The notes under the pieces were generated by a model that was given only the letters and a program-made list of their open reading frames with translations, ran no database searches and had not been told where the DNA came from. A program made the translations under genes and the position numbers. Shown here piece by piece: positions 1 through 13,445 of a stretch of DNA of 64,000 nt (the stretch's first letter is position 1; every line of letters begins with the position of its first letter). Origin of the DNA: Methyloversatilis discipulorum (GTDB taxonomy: Bacteria; Pseudomonadota; Gammaproteobacteria; Burkholderiales; Rhodocyclaceae); NCBI RefSeq assembly GCF_018780585.1, contig NZ_JADMJL010000016.1, forward strand, positions 344,766 to 408,765, read 5' to 3'.

Positions 1-2
1 AA

Positions 3-335
3 CATACGCTGGCAACGCTGGAAGGCGACCGTGCCATGGTGTTGCGCGTGATCGACGTGTTCCTCGGCGAACTGCCGGAATTGCGTCGCGGTCTTGGCGT
101 CTGCGTGCAGGCGCAGGACGGCGACGGGGCGGCGCGCATCTGCCATCGACTGCGCGGCTCGCTGTCGGTTTTCGGCGCTGCCGGTGCCGAGGTGAGCGTG
201 ACGCGCCTCGAAGATGCCGCACGCGGCGGCGATCTTTCCGATCTGGCGACGCTGCACAAGGACGCTGACCAGCAACTGTCCCGTCTGGGCGACGCGCTTT
301 TCAGTGGCCGAGCGAGCGTGGCTGAGATGGCCTGA
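3..335 (+). CDS. C-terminal part of a signalling protein with an Hpt domain (5' end outside window)
   Basis: The frame is open from base 3, so the start lies outside the window; the ATG at 36 is internal to the open frame. The visible 110 residues are helical and contain CHRLRGSLSVFGA, which fits the histidine phosphotransfer (Hpt) motif H-x-x-(K/R)-G around the phospho-accepting histidine. Such domains usually end hybrid sensor kinases or multi-domain response regulators and relay phosphate between receiver domains. Which kind of protein this is cannot be told from the fragment. It ends 162 nt before carA and has no visible functional link to it. Confidence 0.7.
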   Translation, partial: HTLATLEGDRAMVLRVIDVFLGELPELRRGLGVCVQAQDGDGAARICHRLRGSLSVFGAAGAEVSVTRLEDAARGGDLSDLATLHKDADQQLSRLGDALFSGRASVAEMA

Positions 336-366
336 GCCGGCTGCAGCGCGCCTCAGCGCACCAAAA

Positions 367-395
367 TTGCGCGCCGCACCACCCCGAGGTATAAT
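367..395 (+). promoter_or_regulatory. sigma-70-type promoter of carA
   Basis: A -35-like TTGCGC (367-372) and a perfect -10 TATAAT (390-395) are separated by 17 nt. Transcription would start near 402 and give a leader of about 95 nt before the carA GTG. Confidence 0.75.
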
Positions 396-406
396 TCGCA
401 CACTCA

Positions 407-436
407 GCGGGAGACGCCTCGAACGGCGCCTCCCGC
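407..436 (+). promoter_or_regulatory. carA leader hairpin
   Basis: GCGGGAG (407-413) pairs with CTCCCGC (430-436), and inside it CGCC (415-418) pairs with GGCG (425-428), with a single A/C mismatch between the stems. The hairpin begins about 5 nt after the predicted transcription start and has no U-run after it. It could stabilise the 5' end or act in pyrimidine/arginine control; the sequence does not decide. Confidence 0.5.
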
Positions 437-497
437 TTCGCATATGTGGCGCACGCGCGCGCCGCCGTCCCCCGATCAGAAATTCAGGAGTTACTAC

Positions 498-1640
498 GTG
501 TCCGCCCATGCGCCCGCGCTGCTCGCACTCGCCGATGGATCGGTCTTTCACGGCAAAAGCATAGGGGCGGAAACGGTCACGACCGGTGAAGTGGTTTTCA
601 ACACCGCGCTCACCGGCTATCAGGAAATCCTGACCGATCCGAGCTATACCCGCCAGATCGTCACGCTGACCTATCCGCACATCGGCAATACCGGCGTCAA
701 TGTCGAGGACGTCGAAGCCGGCCGCGTGTTCGCTGCCGGCCTCGTCATCCGTGACCTGCCGCTGCGCTCGTCCAACTTCCGCAGTCACCAGACGCTGGAT
801 GCCTACCTGCGCGAGCAGGGCATTCCTGGCATCGCCAATATAGATACCCGCAAGCTCACCCGCCTGCTGCGTGAAAAGGGTGCGCAGAGCGCCTGTCTGA
901 TGGCCGGCAAGGTCGACGCCGCCGAAGCGGTGGCCAAGGCGCGCGAATTCGCCGGCCTCGCAGGCATGGACCTGGCCAAGGTGGTCAGCGCGACCGCGCC
1001 CTACGAATGGACCGAGGGCGAGTGGCAACTCGGCCAGGGCTTCGTCAAGCCGGACGCCACGCCTTTCCACGTCGTCGCCTACGATTTCGGCGTCAAGCGC
1101 AACATCCTGCGCATGCTGGCCAGCCGCGGCTGCCGTCTGACCGTGGTGCCGGCGCAGACGCCGGCCGAGAAGGTGCTGGCGATGAATCCTGACGGCGTGT
1201 TCCTGTCCAACGGCCCGGGCGACCCGGAGCCCTGCGACTACGCGATCGCCGCGATCCGCACCTTCCTCGACCGCAGGATTCCGACCTTCGGCATCTGTCT
1301 CGGCCACCAGCTGATGGGCCTCGCTGCGGGCGCGAAGACGCTGAAGATGAAGTTCGGCCACCACGGCGCCAACCACCCGGTCAAGGACAACGATTCCGGC
1401 CGTGTGCTGATCACCAGCCAGAACCACGGCTTCGCGGTCGATCCGGCCACGCTGCCGGCCAATGTGCGGGTCACCCACGTGTCGCTGTTCGACGGCAGCC
1501 TGCAGGGCATGGCCTGGACCGACCGCCCGGCCTTCTGCTTCCAGGGCCACCCGGAAGCCAGCCCGGGCCCGCACGACGTGGCCTACCTGTTCGATCGATT
1601 CGTGAAGATGATGGAGGAGGGGCTAGGGAAGAGGGGCTAG
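498..1640 (+). CDS. carA: carbamoyl-phosphate synthase small (glutaminase) subunit
   Basis: CarA hydrolyses glutamine and channels ammonia to CarB for carbamoyl phosphate synthesis, feeding arginine and pyrimidine biosynthesis. The start is GTG 498, with AGGAG at 486-490; the longer upstream frame has no such signal. The protein has 380 residues, like E. coli CarA. The class I amidotransferase domain shows the nucleophile Cys267 (GICLGHQL) and the His351/Glu353 pair (FQGHPEAS). The last residues (EEGLGKRG) and the TAG stop are encoded by a G-rich 7-nt repeat arm (see 1617-1716), so the natural C-terminus has been rewritten. carB follows 82 nt later. Confidence 0.97.
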   Translation: MSAHAPALLALADGSVFHGKSIGAETVTTGEVVFNTALTGYQEILTDPSYTRQIVTLTYPHIGNTGVNVEDVEAGRVFAAGLVIRDLPLRSSNFRSHQTLDAYLREQGIPGIANIDTRKLTRLLREKGAQSACLMAGKVDAAEAVAKAREFAGLAGMDLAKVVSATAPYEWTEGEWQLGQGFVKPDATPFHVVAYDFGVKRNILRMLASRGCRLTVVPAQTPAEKVLAMNPDGVFLSNGPGDPEPCDYAIAAIRTFLDRRIPTFGICLGHQLMGLAAGAKTLKMKFGHHGANHPVKDNDSGRVLITSQNHGFAVDPATLPANVRVTHVSLFDGSLQGMAWTDRPAFCFQGHPEASPGPHDVAYLFDRFVKMMEEGLGKRG

Positions 1641-1716
1641 AGGCTAGAGAGCATGCGGCGGCGAAGCCGCCGTGATGTGTCCCCTAGTCCCTGATCCCTA
1701 GTCCCTGACCCCTCAA
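1617..1716 (+). repeat. heptamer-repeat inverted element with central hairpin (empty form)
   Basis: Left arm 1617-1651 reads as five 7-mers: GAGGGGC, TAGGGAA, GAGGGGC, TAGAGGC, TAGAGAG. Right arm 1682-1716 reads CCCTAGT, CCCTGAT, CCCTAGT, CCCTGAC, CCCTCAA, which is the same G-rich pattern on the opposite strand. Between them lies a perfect hairpin, CGGCGGC-GAA-GCCGCCG (1656-1672). The arms match in period, composition and orientation those around the small gene at 37411-37791. No ORF is enclosed here. Confidence 0.8.
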
Positions 1717-1722
1717 AGACAA

Positions 1723-4938
<3,216 letters not shown>

Positions 4939-4943
4939 ACGAT

Positions 4944-5417
4944 ATGAGCGTACCTCTTACCGTCAACGGTGCCGAAAAGCTCAAGGCCGAGCTGCACCGA
5001 CTGAAAACCGTGGATCGTCCCAACGTCATCGCCGCGATCGCCGAAGCGCGTTCGCACGGCGATCTGTCCGAAAACGCCGAGTACGATGCGGCGAAGGAGC
5101 GTCAGGGTTTCATCGAAGGCCGGATTGCCGAAGTCGAAGGCAAGCTTTCGAACGCCCAGATCATCGATCCGAAGGCGCTCGACGCCGACGGCCGCATCGT
5201 GTTCGGTGCAACCGTCGATCTGGAAGACGTGGAAGCCGGCAAACCGGTGACCTACCAGATCGTCGGGGACGACGAGGCAGATCTTAAGGCGGGCATGATT
5301 TCGGTGAATTCGCCGATCGCGCGTGCGCTGATCGGCAAGTACGCCGGCGACGTGGCCGAAGTGCAGGCCCCGGGCGGCATCCGCGAGTACGAAATCGTGG
5401 ACGTGCGCTACGTCTGA
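4944..5417 (+). CDS. greA: transcription elongation factor GreA
   Basis: GreA rescues backtracked RNA polymerase by stimulating transcript cleavage. The 157 residues contain the N-terminal coiled-coil hairpin whose tip carries the acidic pair Asp40 and Glu43 ([14 protein letters not shown]), followed by the C-terminal FKBP-like domain. ATG 4944 lies 5 nt after the carB stop, so the two are probably co-transcribed, an order common in betaproteobacteria. Upstream in-frame codons belong to the carB coding sequence and were not used. Confidence 0.96.
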   Translation: MSVPLTVNGAEKLKAELHRLKTVDRPNVIAAIAEARSHGDLSENAEYDAAKERQGFIEGRIAEVEGKLSNAQIIDPKALDADGRIVFGATVDLEDVEAGKPVTYQIVGDDEADLKAGMISVNSPIARALIGKYAGDVAEVQAPGGIREYEIVDVRYV

Positions 5418-5432
5418 GCGCAGCGCCGGGGC

Positions 5433-5885
5433 TCAGCGCGTCGGGCGGGCGCGCGGCTTGAGCGGTTTCGTGCTGTTGCGGGCGACGCCGCGGCGATTGG
5501 CCACCGGCTTGGCCGGCGCACTGCGCGTCGGCACCGGCTTGCCGGGCTTGGCGGCCGACGTCTTGGCAGCGCTCTTGCGCACCGGCTTTACCGGTTCGGC
5601 CGGCACGTGCAGTTCGGGGTTGGGGCGGTACAGCACCAGGATGTTGCCGATGCGCTGCACCGGCGCGGCACCCAGCGTTTCGCAGGTTTCCGCCAGCCAG
5701 GCGTCGCGCTGTTCACGGTCTGCGTCGAACACGCGTACCTTGATCAGCTCGTGCGACTTGAGCGCCAGTTCGATTTCCTTCAGTACCGCAGCGGTCAAGC
5801 CGTTCTGCGCGATCATCACGACCGGCTTTAGCGGGTGGGCTTGCGCGCGCAGCGCGCGGCGTTCATCGGGAGTCAGGGTCAACAT
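5433..5885 (-). CDS. yhbY: CRM-domain RNA-binding protein YhbY with a basic C-terminal tail
   Basis: Residues 1-95 match the YhbY/CRM domain, a small RNA-binding fold associated with the large ribosomal subunit precursor (QAHPLKPVVMIAQNGLT near the start). Residues ~100-150 form a Lys/Ala/Pro/Arg-rich low-complexity tail that the ~97-residue E. coli protein lacks. The gene is convergent with greA (15 nt apart) and divergent from rlmE (39 nt apart), matching the usual yhbY|rlmE-ftsH arrangement. Confidence 0.92.
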   Translation of the reverse strand: MLTLTPDERRALRAQAHPLKPVVMIAQNGLTAAVLKEIELALKSHELIKVRVFDADREQRDAWLAETCETLGAAPVQRIGNILVLYRPNPELHVPAEPVKPVRKSAAKTSAAKPGKPVPTRSAPAKPVANRRGVARNSTKPLKPRARPTR

Positions 5886-5924
5886 GGCGTTCTTCCAGAA
5901 AGGCGCGCAAGTCTAAGCTAAGTC

Positions 5925-6557
5925 ATGGCCAAGAACAAAACCAGCCGCCAGTGGGTACACGACCACATCAACGACCCTTATGTAAAGCAGGCGCAGGCGC
6001 AGGGCTTTCGCTCGCGTGCCGCGTTCAAGCTGATGCAGATCGACGACAAGGACCGTCTGCTCGGGCCGGGCAAGGTGGTGGTGGACCTCGGCAGCACGCC
6101 CGGCGGCTGGTCGCAGGTGGCGTCGAAGAAGGTCGGTGCGGCCGGCAGGGTGGTGGCGATAGACCTGTTGCCGATGGAGCCGGTGCACGGCGTGCATTTC
6201 ATCCTCGGCGATTTCCGTGAGGACGAGCCGCTGGCCGAACTGGTGGAATCGCTGGAGGGTCGTCGGGTGGACCTTGTTTTGTCCGATATGGCCCCCAACC
6301 TCTCCGGAATCGCGGTCACCGATCAGGCGAGATCCATTCATCTGCTCGAACTGGCACTCGAATTCGCACGCGAACACCTCAAGAGCGGCGGTGACATGCT
6401 CGTAAAAGTGTTCCAGGGCTCGGGTTTCGACGAGCTCAGACGCGAAATGGAACAACTTTTCACGTCGGTGGCCGTGCGCAAGCCCGACAGTTCCCGCGAC
6501 CGCAGTGCAGAGGTGTATCTTCTGTGTCGTGGCAGGCGTGGACAGCCTGCTGCGTGA
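5925..6557 (+). CDS. rlmE: 23S rRNA 2'-O-methyltransferase RlmE (FtsJ)
   Basis: RlmE methylates the ribose of U2552 in the A-loop of 23S rRNA using S-adenosylmethionine. The 210-residue protein has the SAM-binding motif [13 protein letters not shown] and the K-D-K-E catalytic tetrad at Lys35, Asp121 (LSDMAPN), Lys161 (LVKVFQG) and Glu196 (SAEVYLL). It is divergent from yhbY and followed by ftsH after 115 nt, the conserved rlmE-ftsH order. Confidence 0.97.
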   Translation: MAKNKTSRQWVHDHINDPYVKQAQAQGFRSRAAFKLMQIDDKDRLLGPGKVVVDLGSTPGGWSQVASKKVGAAGRVVAIDLLPMEPVHGVHFILGDFREDEPLAELVESLEGRRVDLVLSDMAPNLSGIAVTDQARSIHLLELALEFAREHLKSGGDMLVKVFQGSGFDELRREMEQLFTSVAVRKPDSSRDRSAEVYLLCRGRRGQPAA

Positions 6558-6672
6558 CATACAGGCGCGGGCGCGGAACATACGCGGCCGTTTCCGGTCT
6601 GTCGGTGGTCGCTTCGTGATGTTGCATTGATCGGACCGGTCAATCCGGTTCCGGGAATACAGAGGAAATGCC

Positions 6673-8559
<1,887 letters not shown>

Positions 8560-8582
8560 CACCGGCTGCAATTCAACCCACG

Positions 8583-8610
8583 ACCGGAGGCGCTGCCTCC
8601 GGTTTTCATT
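8583..8610 (+). terminator. intrinsic terminator after ftsH
   Basis: ACCGGAGGC (8583-8591) pairs with GCCTCCGGT (8595-8603) around a 3-nt loop and runs into TTTTCATT. It ends about 10 nt before folP, so folP is partly insulated from ftsH transcription. Confidence 0.75.
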
Positions 8611-8620
8611 TGTGACGACC

Positions 8621-9463
8621 ATGAACACGACCTTGCACTGCGGCCCCTACCGTCTCTCGCTCGATCGCCCGCTCGTGATGGGCATCATCAACGCCACGCC
8701 CGACTCCTTCTCCGGTGACGGCATTGCCTTCGACGTCGCCCGGGCCGTCGCCCAGGCGGAGAAGTTCATCGCCGACGGCGCCGACGTGCTCGACATCGGT
8801 GGCGAATCGACGCGTCCCGGCTCCGATCCGGTGCCGGCGGAGGAGGAAATCCGCCGCGTCGTGCCGGTGATCGAGGCACTGTCCGGTCTGGGCGTGCCGC
8901 TGTCCATCGACACCTGGAAGCCGGAAGTGATGCGTGCGGCACTGGCGGCCGGCGCTACGCTGGTCAATGACATCAACGGCCTGCGCGCACCCGGTGCGGT
9001 CGAGGCGGTGGCGGCCACCGATGCGGGCGTCTGCATCATGCACATGCAGGGCACGCCGCAGACCATGCAGAACGATCCCCGTTATGCCGATGTGTGCGCG
9101 GAAGTGACTGATTTCCTTCTGCAACAGGCCCGCGCCGCGGAAGATGCCGGCATCGCGCGCGAACGCATCATGCTCGACCCGGGGTTCGGCTTCGGAAAAA
9201 CCTCCGAACACAACCTGACCCTGCTCAAGGGACTGCGTGCGCTGGCCGATTATGGTTATCCATTGCTCGTCGGTCTGTCGCGCAAGTCGGTGCTGGGACG
9301 GCTGACCGGGCGACCGGTGACCGATCGGGTGGCGGCCAGCGTGGCGGCCGCGCTGGCGTCGGTCGCGCGGGGTGCGCACATGGTGCGCGTGCACGACGTC
9401 GCAGCCACCCGCGACGCGATCGCGGTCTGGCAGGTGGCGGGCATTTTCGAACACGGAAGATAG
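8621..9463 (+). CDS. folP: dihydropteroate synthase
   Basis: FolP condenses p-aminobenzoate with dihydropterin pyrophosphate in folate synthesis and is the sulfonamide target. The 280-residue TIM barrel shows the pterin-binding signatures [15 protein letters not shown] and [14 protein letters not shown], plus the later [10 protein letters not shown] and [10 protein letters not shown] motifs. ATG 8621 is preferred; a GTG 9 nt earlier is possible. The ftsH-folP-glmM order is the same as in E. coli. glmM begins 17 nt after the stop. Confidence 0.97.
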   Translation: MNTTLHCGPYRLSLDRPLVMGIINATPDSFSGDGIAFDVARAVAQAEKFIADGADVLDIGGESTRPGSDPVPAEEEIRRVVPVIEALSGLGVPLSIDTWKPEVMRAALAAGATLVNDINGLRAPGAVEAVAATDAGVCIMHMQGTPQTMQNDPRYADVCAEVTDFLLQQARAAEDAGIARERIMLDPGFGFGKTSEHNLTLLKGLRALADYGYPLLVGLSRKSVLGRLTGRPVTDRVAASVAAALASVARGAHMVRVHDVAATRDAIAVWQVAGIFEHGR

Positions 9464-9480
9464 AACAGGAGACGGTGCAG

Positions 9481-10836
9481 ATGTCGAGACGCTATTTCGG
9501 TACGGACGGCGTACGCGGTCGGGTCGGTCAGGCCCCGATCACGCCGGATTTCGTGATGCGACTCGGCTACGCCGCCGGCCGCGCGCTGGTGGCCACCGAG
9601 CATCTGCCTGCAGGCGAGCACCCGGCGGTGCTGATCGGCAAGGACACCCGGGTGTCCGGCTACATGCTCGAAGCCGCGCTGGAAGCCGGTTTTGCGGCGG
9701 CCGGTGTCGATACCGTGCTGGCCAAGGTGGTGCCGACGCCGGCCGTCGCCTACCTCACTCGCGCGTTGCGCCTGCAGGCGGGGGTGGTGATCAGCGCGTC
9801 GCACAACCCCTTCGAAGACAACGGAATCAAGTTCTTCTCCGCCCGCGGCACCAAGCTGCCGGATGAGGTCGAACTGCAGATCGAGGCGCTGCTCGACGAA
9901 CCGATGGGCTGCATGGAGTCGTCCCGCCTCGGCAAGGCACGTCGCATCGAGGACGCGCCCGGCCGCTACATCGAGTTCTGCAAAAGCACCTTCCCGACCG
10001 AACTGGACCTGCGCGGCCTGAAGATCGCGCTCGACTGTGCGCACGGCGCCGCCTACAGCATTGCGCCCAAGGTGTTCCACGAACTGGGTGCCGAGGTGGT
10101 GACCGTCGGCTGCAGTCCGAACGGCATGAACATCAACGACGGCGTCGGCGCCACGGTGCCGAAGTCGCTGTCCGAGGCGGTGCGCGCGACCGGCGCCGAT
10201 ATCGGCATCGCTCTCGACGGCGACGCCGACCGCCTGATGATGTGCGACGCCTCCGGCCGCATCTACGACGGCGACGAACTGCTCTACGTCATCGCTGCCC
10301 AGCGCCTGCGCGAAGGGCGGCTGAACGGCGTGGTCGGCACCTTGATGACCAATCTGGCGCTCGAGCACGCGCTGAACGAAATGGGGGTCGGTCTGGCGCG
10401 CGCCAAGGTGGGCGACCGCTACGTGCTGGAAACGCTGCACCAGCAGGGCTGGCGCCTCGGCGGCGAGAACTCGGGCCACATCATCGATCTCGACCGCCAC
10501 ACCACAGGCGACGGCATCGTCGCGGCGCTGCAGGTGCTGGCCGCGCTGCGTGCGCAGGACATCAGCCTGGAGCAGGCCTGTTCCGGTCTCAAGCTCTACC
10601 CGCAGAAGCTGGTGAACGTGAAATTGCGCCCCGGTTTCGACTGGAAGAAGGCGCCCATCATCGACCAGACCCGGATCGAGGTCGAAAGCGAACTGGCGCA
10701 GCGTGGCCGCGTGCTGCTGCGTCCGTCGGGCACCGAGCCGCTGCTGCGCGTGATGGTCGAAGGTCAGGACGCCGCCGAAGTCGGCCGGCTGGCCCAGCGT
10801 CTGGCGCAGGTGGTCGAGTCGGCAATGGCCGCCTGA
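9481..10836 (+). CDS. glmM: phosphoglucosamine mutase
   Basis: GlmM converts glucosamine-6-phosphate to glucosamine-1-phosphate on the way to UDP-GlcNAc, peptidoglycan and LPS. The 451 residues carry the active-site phosphoserine motif ISASHNP (Ser107), the metal-binding DGDADR loop and the C-terminal phosphate-binding [18 protein letters not shown] 9481 is chosen because AGGAG (9467-9471) lies 9 nt upstream; the GTG at 9475 would leave only 3 nt. A strong terminator follows. Confidence 0.97.
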   Translation: MSRRYFGTDGVRGRVGQAPITPDFVMRLGYAAGRALVATEHLPAGEHPAVLIGKDTRVSGYMLEAALEAGFAAAGVDTVLAKVVPTPAVAYLTRALRLQAGVVISASHNPFEDNGIKFFSARGTKLPDEVELQIEALLDEPMGCMESSRLGKARRIEDAPGRYIEFCKSTFPTELDLRGLKIALDCAHGAAYSIAPKVFHELGAEVVTVGCSPNGMNINDGVGATVPKSLSEAVRATGADIGIALDGDADRLMMCDASGRIYDGDELLYVIAAQRLREGRLNGVVGTLMTNLALEHALNEMGVGLARAKVGDRYVLETLHQQGWRLGGENSGHIIDLDRHTTGDGIVAALQVLAALRAQDISLEQACSGLKLYPQKLVNVKLRPGFDWKKAPIIDQTRIEVESELAQRGRVLLRPSGTEPLLRVMVEGQDAAEVGRLAQRLAQVVESAMAA

Positions 10837-10855
10837 CCGGCAGACTTCTCCCCCG

Positions 10856-10889
10856 AATGCCGCCACCGCGTCCGCGGGGCGGCATTTTT
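10856..10889 (+). terminator. intrinsic terminator after glmM
   Basis: AATGCCGCC (10856-10864) pairs with GGCGGCATT (10878-10886) and is followed by TTTC. It closes the folP-glmM unit before metY. Confidence 0.85.
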
Positions 10890-10905
10890 CTTTGCTGCAC
10901 CGCTT

Positions 10906-10934
10906 TTGTGCGCGATGCCGTCCGCGTGTAGATT
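10906..10934 (+). promoter_or_regulatory. candidate sigma-70 promoter of metY
   Basis: TTGTGC (10906-10911) and TAGATT (10929-10934) are spaced by 17 nt, just downstream of the glmM terminator. The predicted leader to metY is only about 25 nt, leaving no room for a riboswitch. Confidence 0.45.
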
Positions 10935-10964
10935 TCGGCCCTCAACCCCAGGGAGGACATGAAC

Positions 10965-12236
10965 ATGCGTTTCGACACGCTCGCCATTCACGCCGGCTAT
11001 TCGCCCGATCCGACCACCAAGGCAGTGGCGGTGCCGATCTACCAGACCACCAGTTACGCCTTCGACGATACCCAGCACGGGGCCGACCTGTTCGACCTCA
11101 AGGTCAAGGGCAATATCTACACCCGCATCATGAACCCGACCAGCGACGTGCTGGAGCAGCGCGTCGCCGCGCTGGAGGGCGGTATCGCAGCGCTGGCGCT
11201 GGCGTCCGGCCAGGCGGCGATCACCTACGCGATCATGACCATCGCCGAGGCGGGCGACAATATCGTCGCCACGTCGGCGCTGTACGGTGGCACCTACAAC
11301 CTGTTCGCGCACACGCTGCCGCAGTACGGCATCGAGGTGCGTTTCGTCGATGCGGCCGATCCGGCCGCCGCTGGGGCGAAGATCGATGCGCGCACCAAGG
11401 CGGTGTTCTGCGAATCGATCGGCAACCCGCTCGGCAACGTGGTCGATTTCGCCGCGTTCGCCAAGGTGGCGCACGAGGGCGGCGTGCCGCTGATCGTCGA
11501 TAACACGGTGCCGTCGCCCTATCTGACGCGGCCGATCGAGCACGGCGCCGACATCGTCGTGCATTCGCTGACCAAGTACATGGGTGGTCACGGCACCAGC
11601 ATCGGCGGCATCATCGTCGATGGCGGCCGCTTCCCGTGGGCCGAACACAAGACCCGCTTCCGTCGGCTGAACGAGCCGGAAGTGAGCTATCACGGCGTGA
11701 TCTACACCGAAGCGCTCGGGCCGGCCGCCTACATCGGTCGCGCGCGTACGGTACCGCTGCGCAATATGGGCGCCGCGATCTCGCCGTTCAACAGCTTCCT
11801 GATCATGCAGGGGCTGGAGACGCTGGCGCTGCGCATGGACCGGCACTGCGAAAACGCGACCGCAGTCGCCCGCCACCTGAGCTCGCATCCGAAGGTCGAA
11901 TGGGTCAATTACGCCGGCCTGCCGGACCACCCCAGCCACGGGCTGGTGCAGCGCTATTTCGGCGGCAAGGCCTCCGGCCTGCTCACCTTCGGCGTCAAGG
12001 GCGGGCGCGAAGCCGGGGCGCGCTTCCAGGACGCGCTGAAGCTGATCACCCGGCTGGTCAATATCGGTGACGCCAAATCGCTGGCCTGCCATCCGGCCTC
12101 GACCACCCATCGCCAATTGTCGCCCGACGAGCTGAAGCGGGCGGGCGTGTCGGAAGACATGGTCAGACTGTCGATCGGCATCGAGCACATCGACGACATC
12201 ATCGACGATCTGGATCAGGCTCTGCAGGCCGTTTGA
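10965..12236 (+). CDS. metY: O-acetylhomoserine sulfhydrylase (MetY-type Cys/Met metabolism PLP enzyme)
   Basis: This PLP enzyme makes homocysteine (or related thioethers) from O-acetylhomoserine and sulfide. The 423-residue protein has the family PLP-lysine motif SLTKYMGGHG with Lys204, the cofactor-binding YTRIMNPT segment and the ASGQAAITYA loop. ATG 10965 sits 8 nt after GGGAGG; an ATG at 10959 would leave 2 nt. Length and the N-terminal FDTLAIHAGY fit MetY more closely than MetB/MetC, but exact substrate preference (O-acetyl or O-succinyl) is inferred. It is monocistronic. Confidence 0.88.
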   Translation: MRFDTLAIHAGYSPDPTTKAVAVPIYQTTSYAFDDTQHGADLFDLKVKGNIYTRIMNPTSDVLEQRVAALEGGIAALALASGQAAITYAIMTIAEAGDNIVATSALYGGTYNLFAHTLPQYGIEVRFVDAADPAAAGAKIDARTKAVFCESIGNPLGNVVDFAAFAKVAHEGGVPLIVDNTVPSPYLTRPIEHGADIVVHSLTKYMGGHGTSIGGIIVDGGRFPWAEHKTRFRRLNEPEVSYHGVIYTEALGPAAYIGRARTVPLRNMGAAISPFNSFLIMQGLETLALRMDRHCENATAVARHLSSHPKVEWVNYAGLPDHPSHGLVQRYFGGKASGLLTFGVKGGREAGARFQDALKLITRLVNIGDAKSLACHPASTTHRQLSPDELKRAGVSEDMVRLSIGIEHIDDIIDDLDQALQAV

Positions 12237-12282
12237 CGACGGTCTTGGGGTGGCTGGATGAATTGTTTCACCTTCACATGGG

Positions 12283-12300
12283 TGTAACAAAGCATTCATA
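12283..12300 (+). promoter_or_regulatory. Pho-box-like site upstream of pstS
   Basis: TGTAACAAAGCATTCATA matches 13 of 18 positions of the E. coli PhoB consensus TGTCATAAAACTGTCATA, as two 11-nt direct half-sites. It lies about 50 nt before the pstS ATG, where a PhoB-activated promoter would be expected. No clear -35 is present, as is normal for PhoB-dependent promoters. Confidence 0.55.
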
Positions 12301-12350
12301 AACTGCGCTTCGTCGCATCGCAACACGACGCAACCTTACGGAGAGTCCTG

Positions 12351-13352
12351 ATGAACGTACGCAAGATCGCCACCCTGACCGCCGCTGTCGGCGCCCTGTT
12401 TGCTTCCGCATCCGCCCTGGCAGCCCCGACCCTGGTCAAGATCGACGGTTCGAGCACTGTTTTCCCGATCACTGAAGCGGTCGCGGAAGAATTCCAGAAG
12501 GCGAAGAAGGGCACCGTCCAGGTGACCGTGGGCATTTCCGGCACCGGCGGCGGTTTCAAGAAGTTCTGCCGCGGCGAGATCGACGTGTCGAACGCCTCGC
12601 GTCCCATCCTCGACAAGGAAATGGCTGACTGCAAGGCAGCCGGCATCAAGTACATCGAACTGCCGGTCGCTTTCGATGCGCTGACGCTGGTGATGAACCC
12701 GAAGAACAGTTTCCTGAAGCAGATCACCGCTGCCGAGCTGAAGACCATGTGGGAACCGGCCGCTCAGGGCAAGATCCTGAAGTGGAACCAGGTCAACGCT
12801 GCCTGGCCCGACACCGGTCTGAAGCTGTTCGGCCCGGGCGCCGATTCCGGCACCTTCGACTACTTCACCGAAGCCATCGTCGGCAAGTCCAAGTCCAGCC
12901 GTGGTGACTTCACCGCGTCGGAAGACGACAACGTGCTGGTGCAGGGCGTGTCGCGTGACACCGGCGCACTCGGCTACTTCGGCTTCGCCTACTACGTCGA
13001 GAACAAGGACAAGCTGAAGGCCGTGCCGGTGGTCAATCCGAAGACTGGCAAGGCGGTCGAGCCGTCGCTGGAAGCGGTGATCTCGGGCGACTACCAGCCG
13101 CTGTCGCGCCCGATCTTCATCTACGTGAATGCCGCTTCGGTCGACAAGCCGGAAGTGAAGGAATTCGTCGAGTTCTACCTGAAGAACGCCGCCGCGCTGA
13201 CCAAGGAAGTGAAGTACGTGCCGCTGACCGACGCGGACTACAAGCACGCGCTGGAGAACTTCACGAAGAAGAAGACCGGTACGGCCTTCGGCGGTCATTC
13301 GGAAGTGGGCGTCAAGGTGTCCGACCTGCTCAAGCGCGATCCGAAGGAATAA
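12351..13352 (+). CDS. pstS: periplasmic phosphate-binding protein PstS
   Basis: PstS captures inorganic phosphate for the Pst ABC importer. The 333-residue precursor begins with a signal peptide (MNVRKIATLTAAVGALFASA, cleaved near SALAA). The mature protein has phosphate-site signatures: KIDGSSTVFPIT near the N-terminus, SGTGGGFKKFCRGEIDVSNA, and GPGADSGTFDYF in the second lobe. A terminator lies between pstS and pstC, a common way to keep the binding protein in excess over the permease. Confidence 0.96.
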   Translation: MNVRKIATLTAAVGALFASASALAAPTLVKIDGSSTVFPITEAVAEEFQKAKKGTVQVTVGISGTGGGFKKFCRGEIDVSNASRPILDKEMADCKAAGIKYIELPVAFDALTLVMNPKNSFLKQITAAELKTMWEPAAQGKILKWNQVNAAWPDTGLKLFGPGADSGTFDYFTEAIVGKSKSSRGDFTASEDDNVLVQGVSRDTGALGYFGFAYYVENKDKLKAVPVVNPKTGKAVEPSLEAVISGDYQPLSRPIFIYVNAASVDKPEVKEFVEFYLKNAAALTKEVKYVPLTDADYKHALENFTKKKTGTAFGGHSEVGVKVSDLLKRDPKE

Positions 13353-13368
13353 GGATTCCGCTGCAAGG

Positions 13369-13394
13369 GCCCCGGGTTCATCCCGGGGCTTTTT
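13369..13394 (+). terminator. hairpin terminator between pstS and pstC
   Basis: GCCCCGGG (13369-13376) pairs with CCCGGGGC (13382-13389) around TTCAT and is followed by TTTTT. Because it lies inside the operon it probably attenuates rather than fully stops transcription. Confidence 0.8.
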
Positions 13395-13445
13395 GTCATC
13401 TTCCGCACGGCGGTGGATGGCGACCCGTAAAATGAGCGCCCCAAC

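Noticed and set aside
400-497. Riboswitch (for example mini-ykkC type) in the carA leader
   Set aside because: Only one hairpin is present, without the paired ACGR loops of that class or any other motif I know.
1617-1716. CRISPR-like or VNTR array at carA-carB
   Set aside because: Units are 7 nt, inverted across a hairpin, with no spacers and no cas genes; it is a simple heptamer arm structure.
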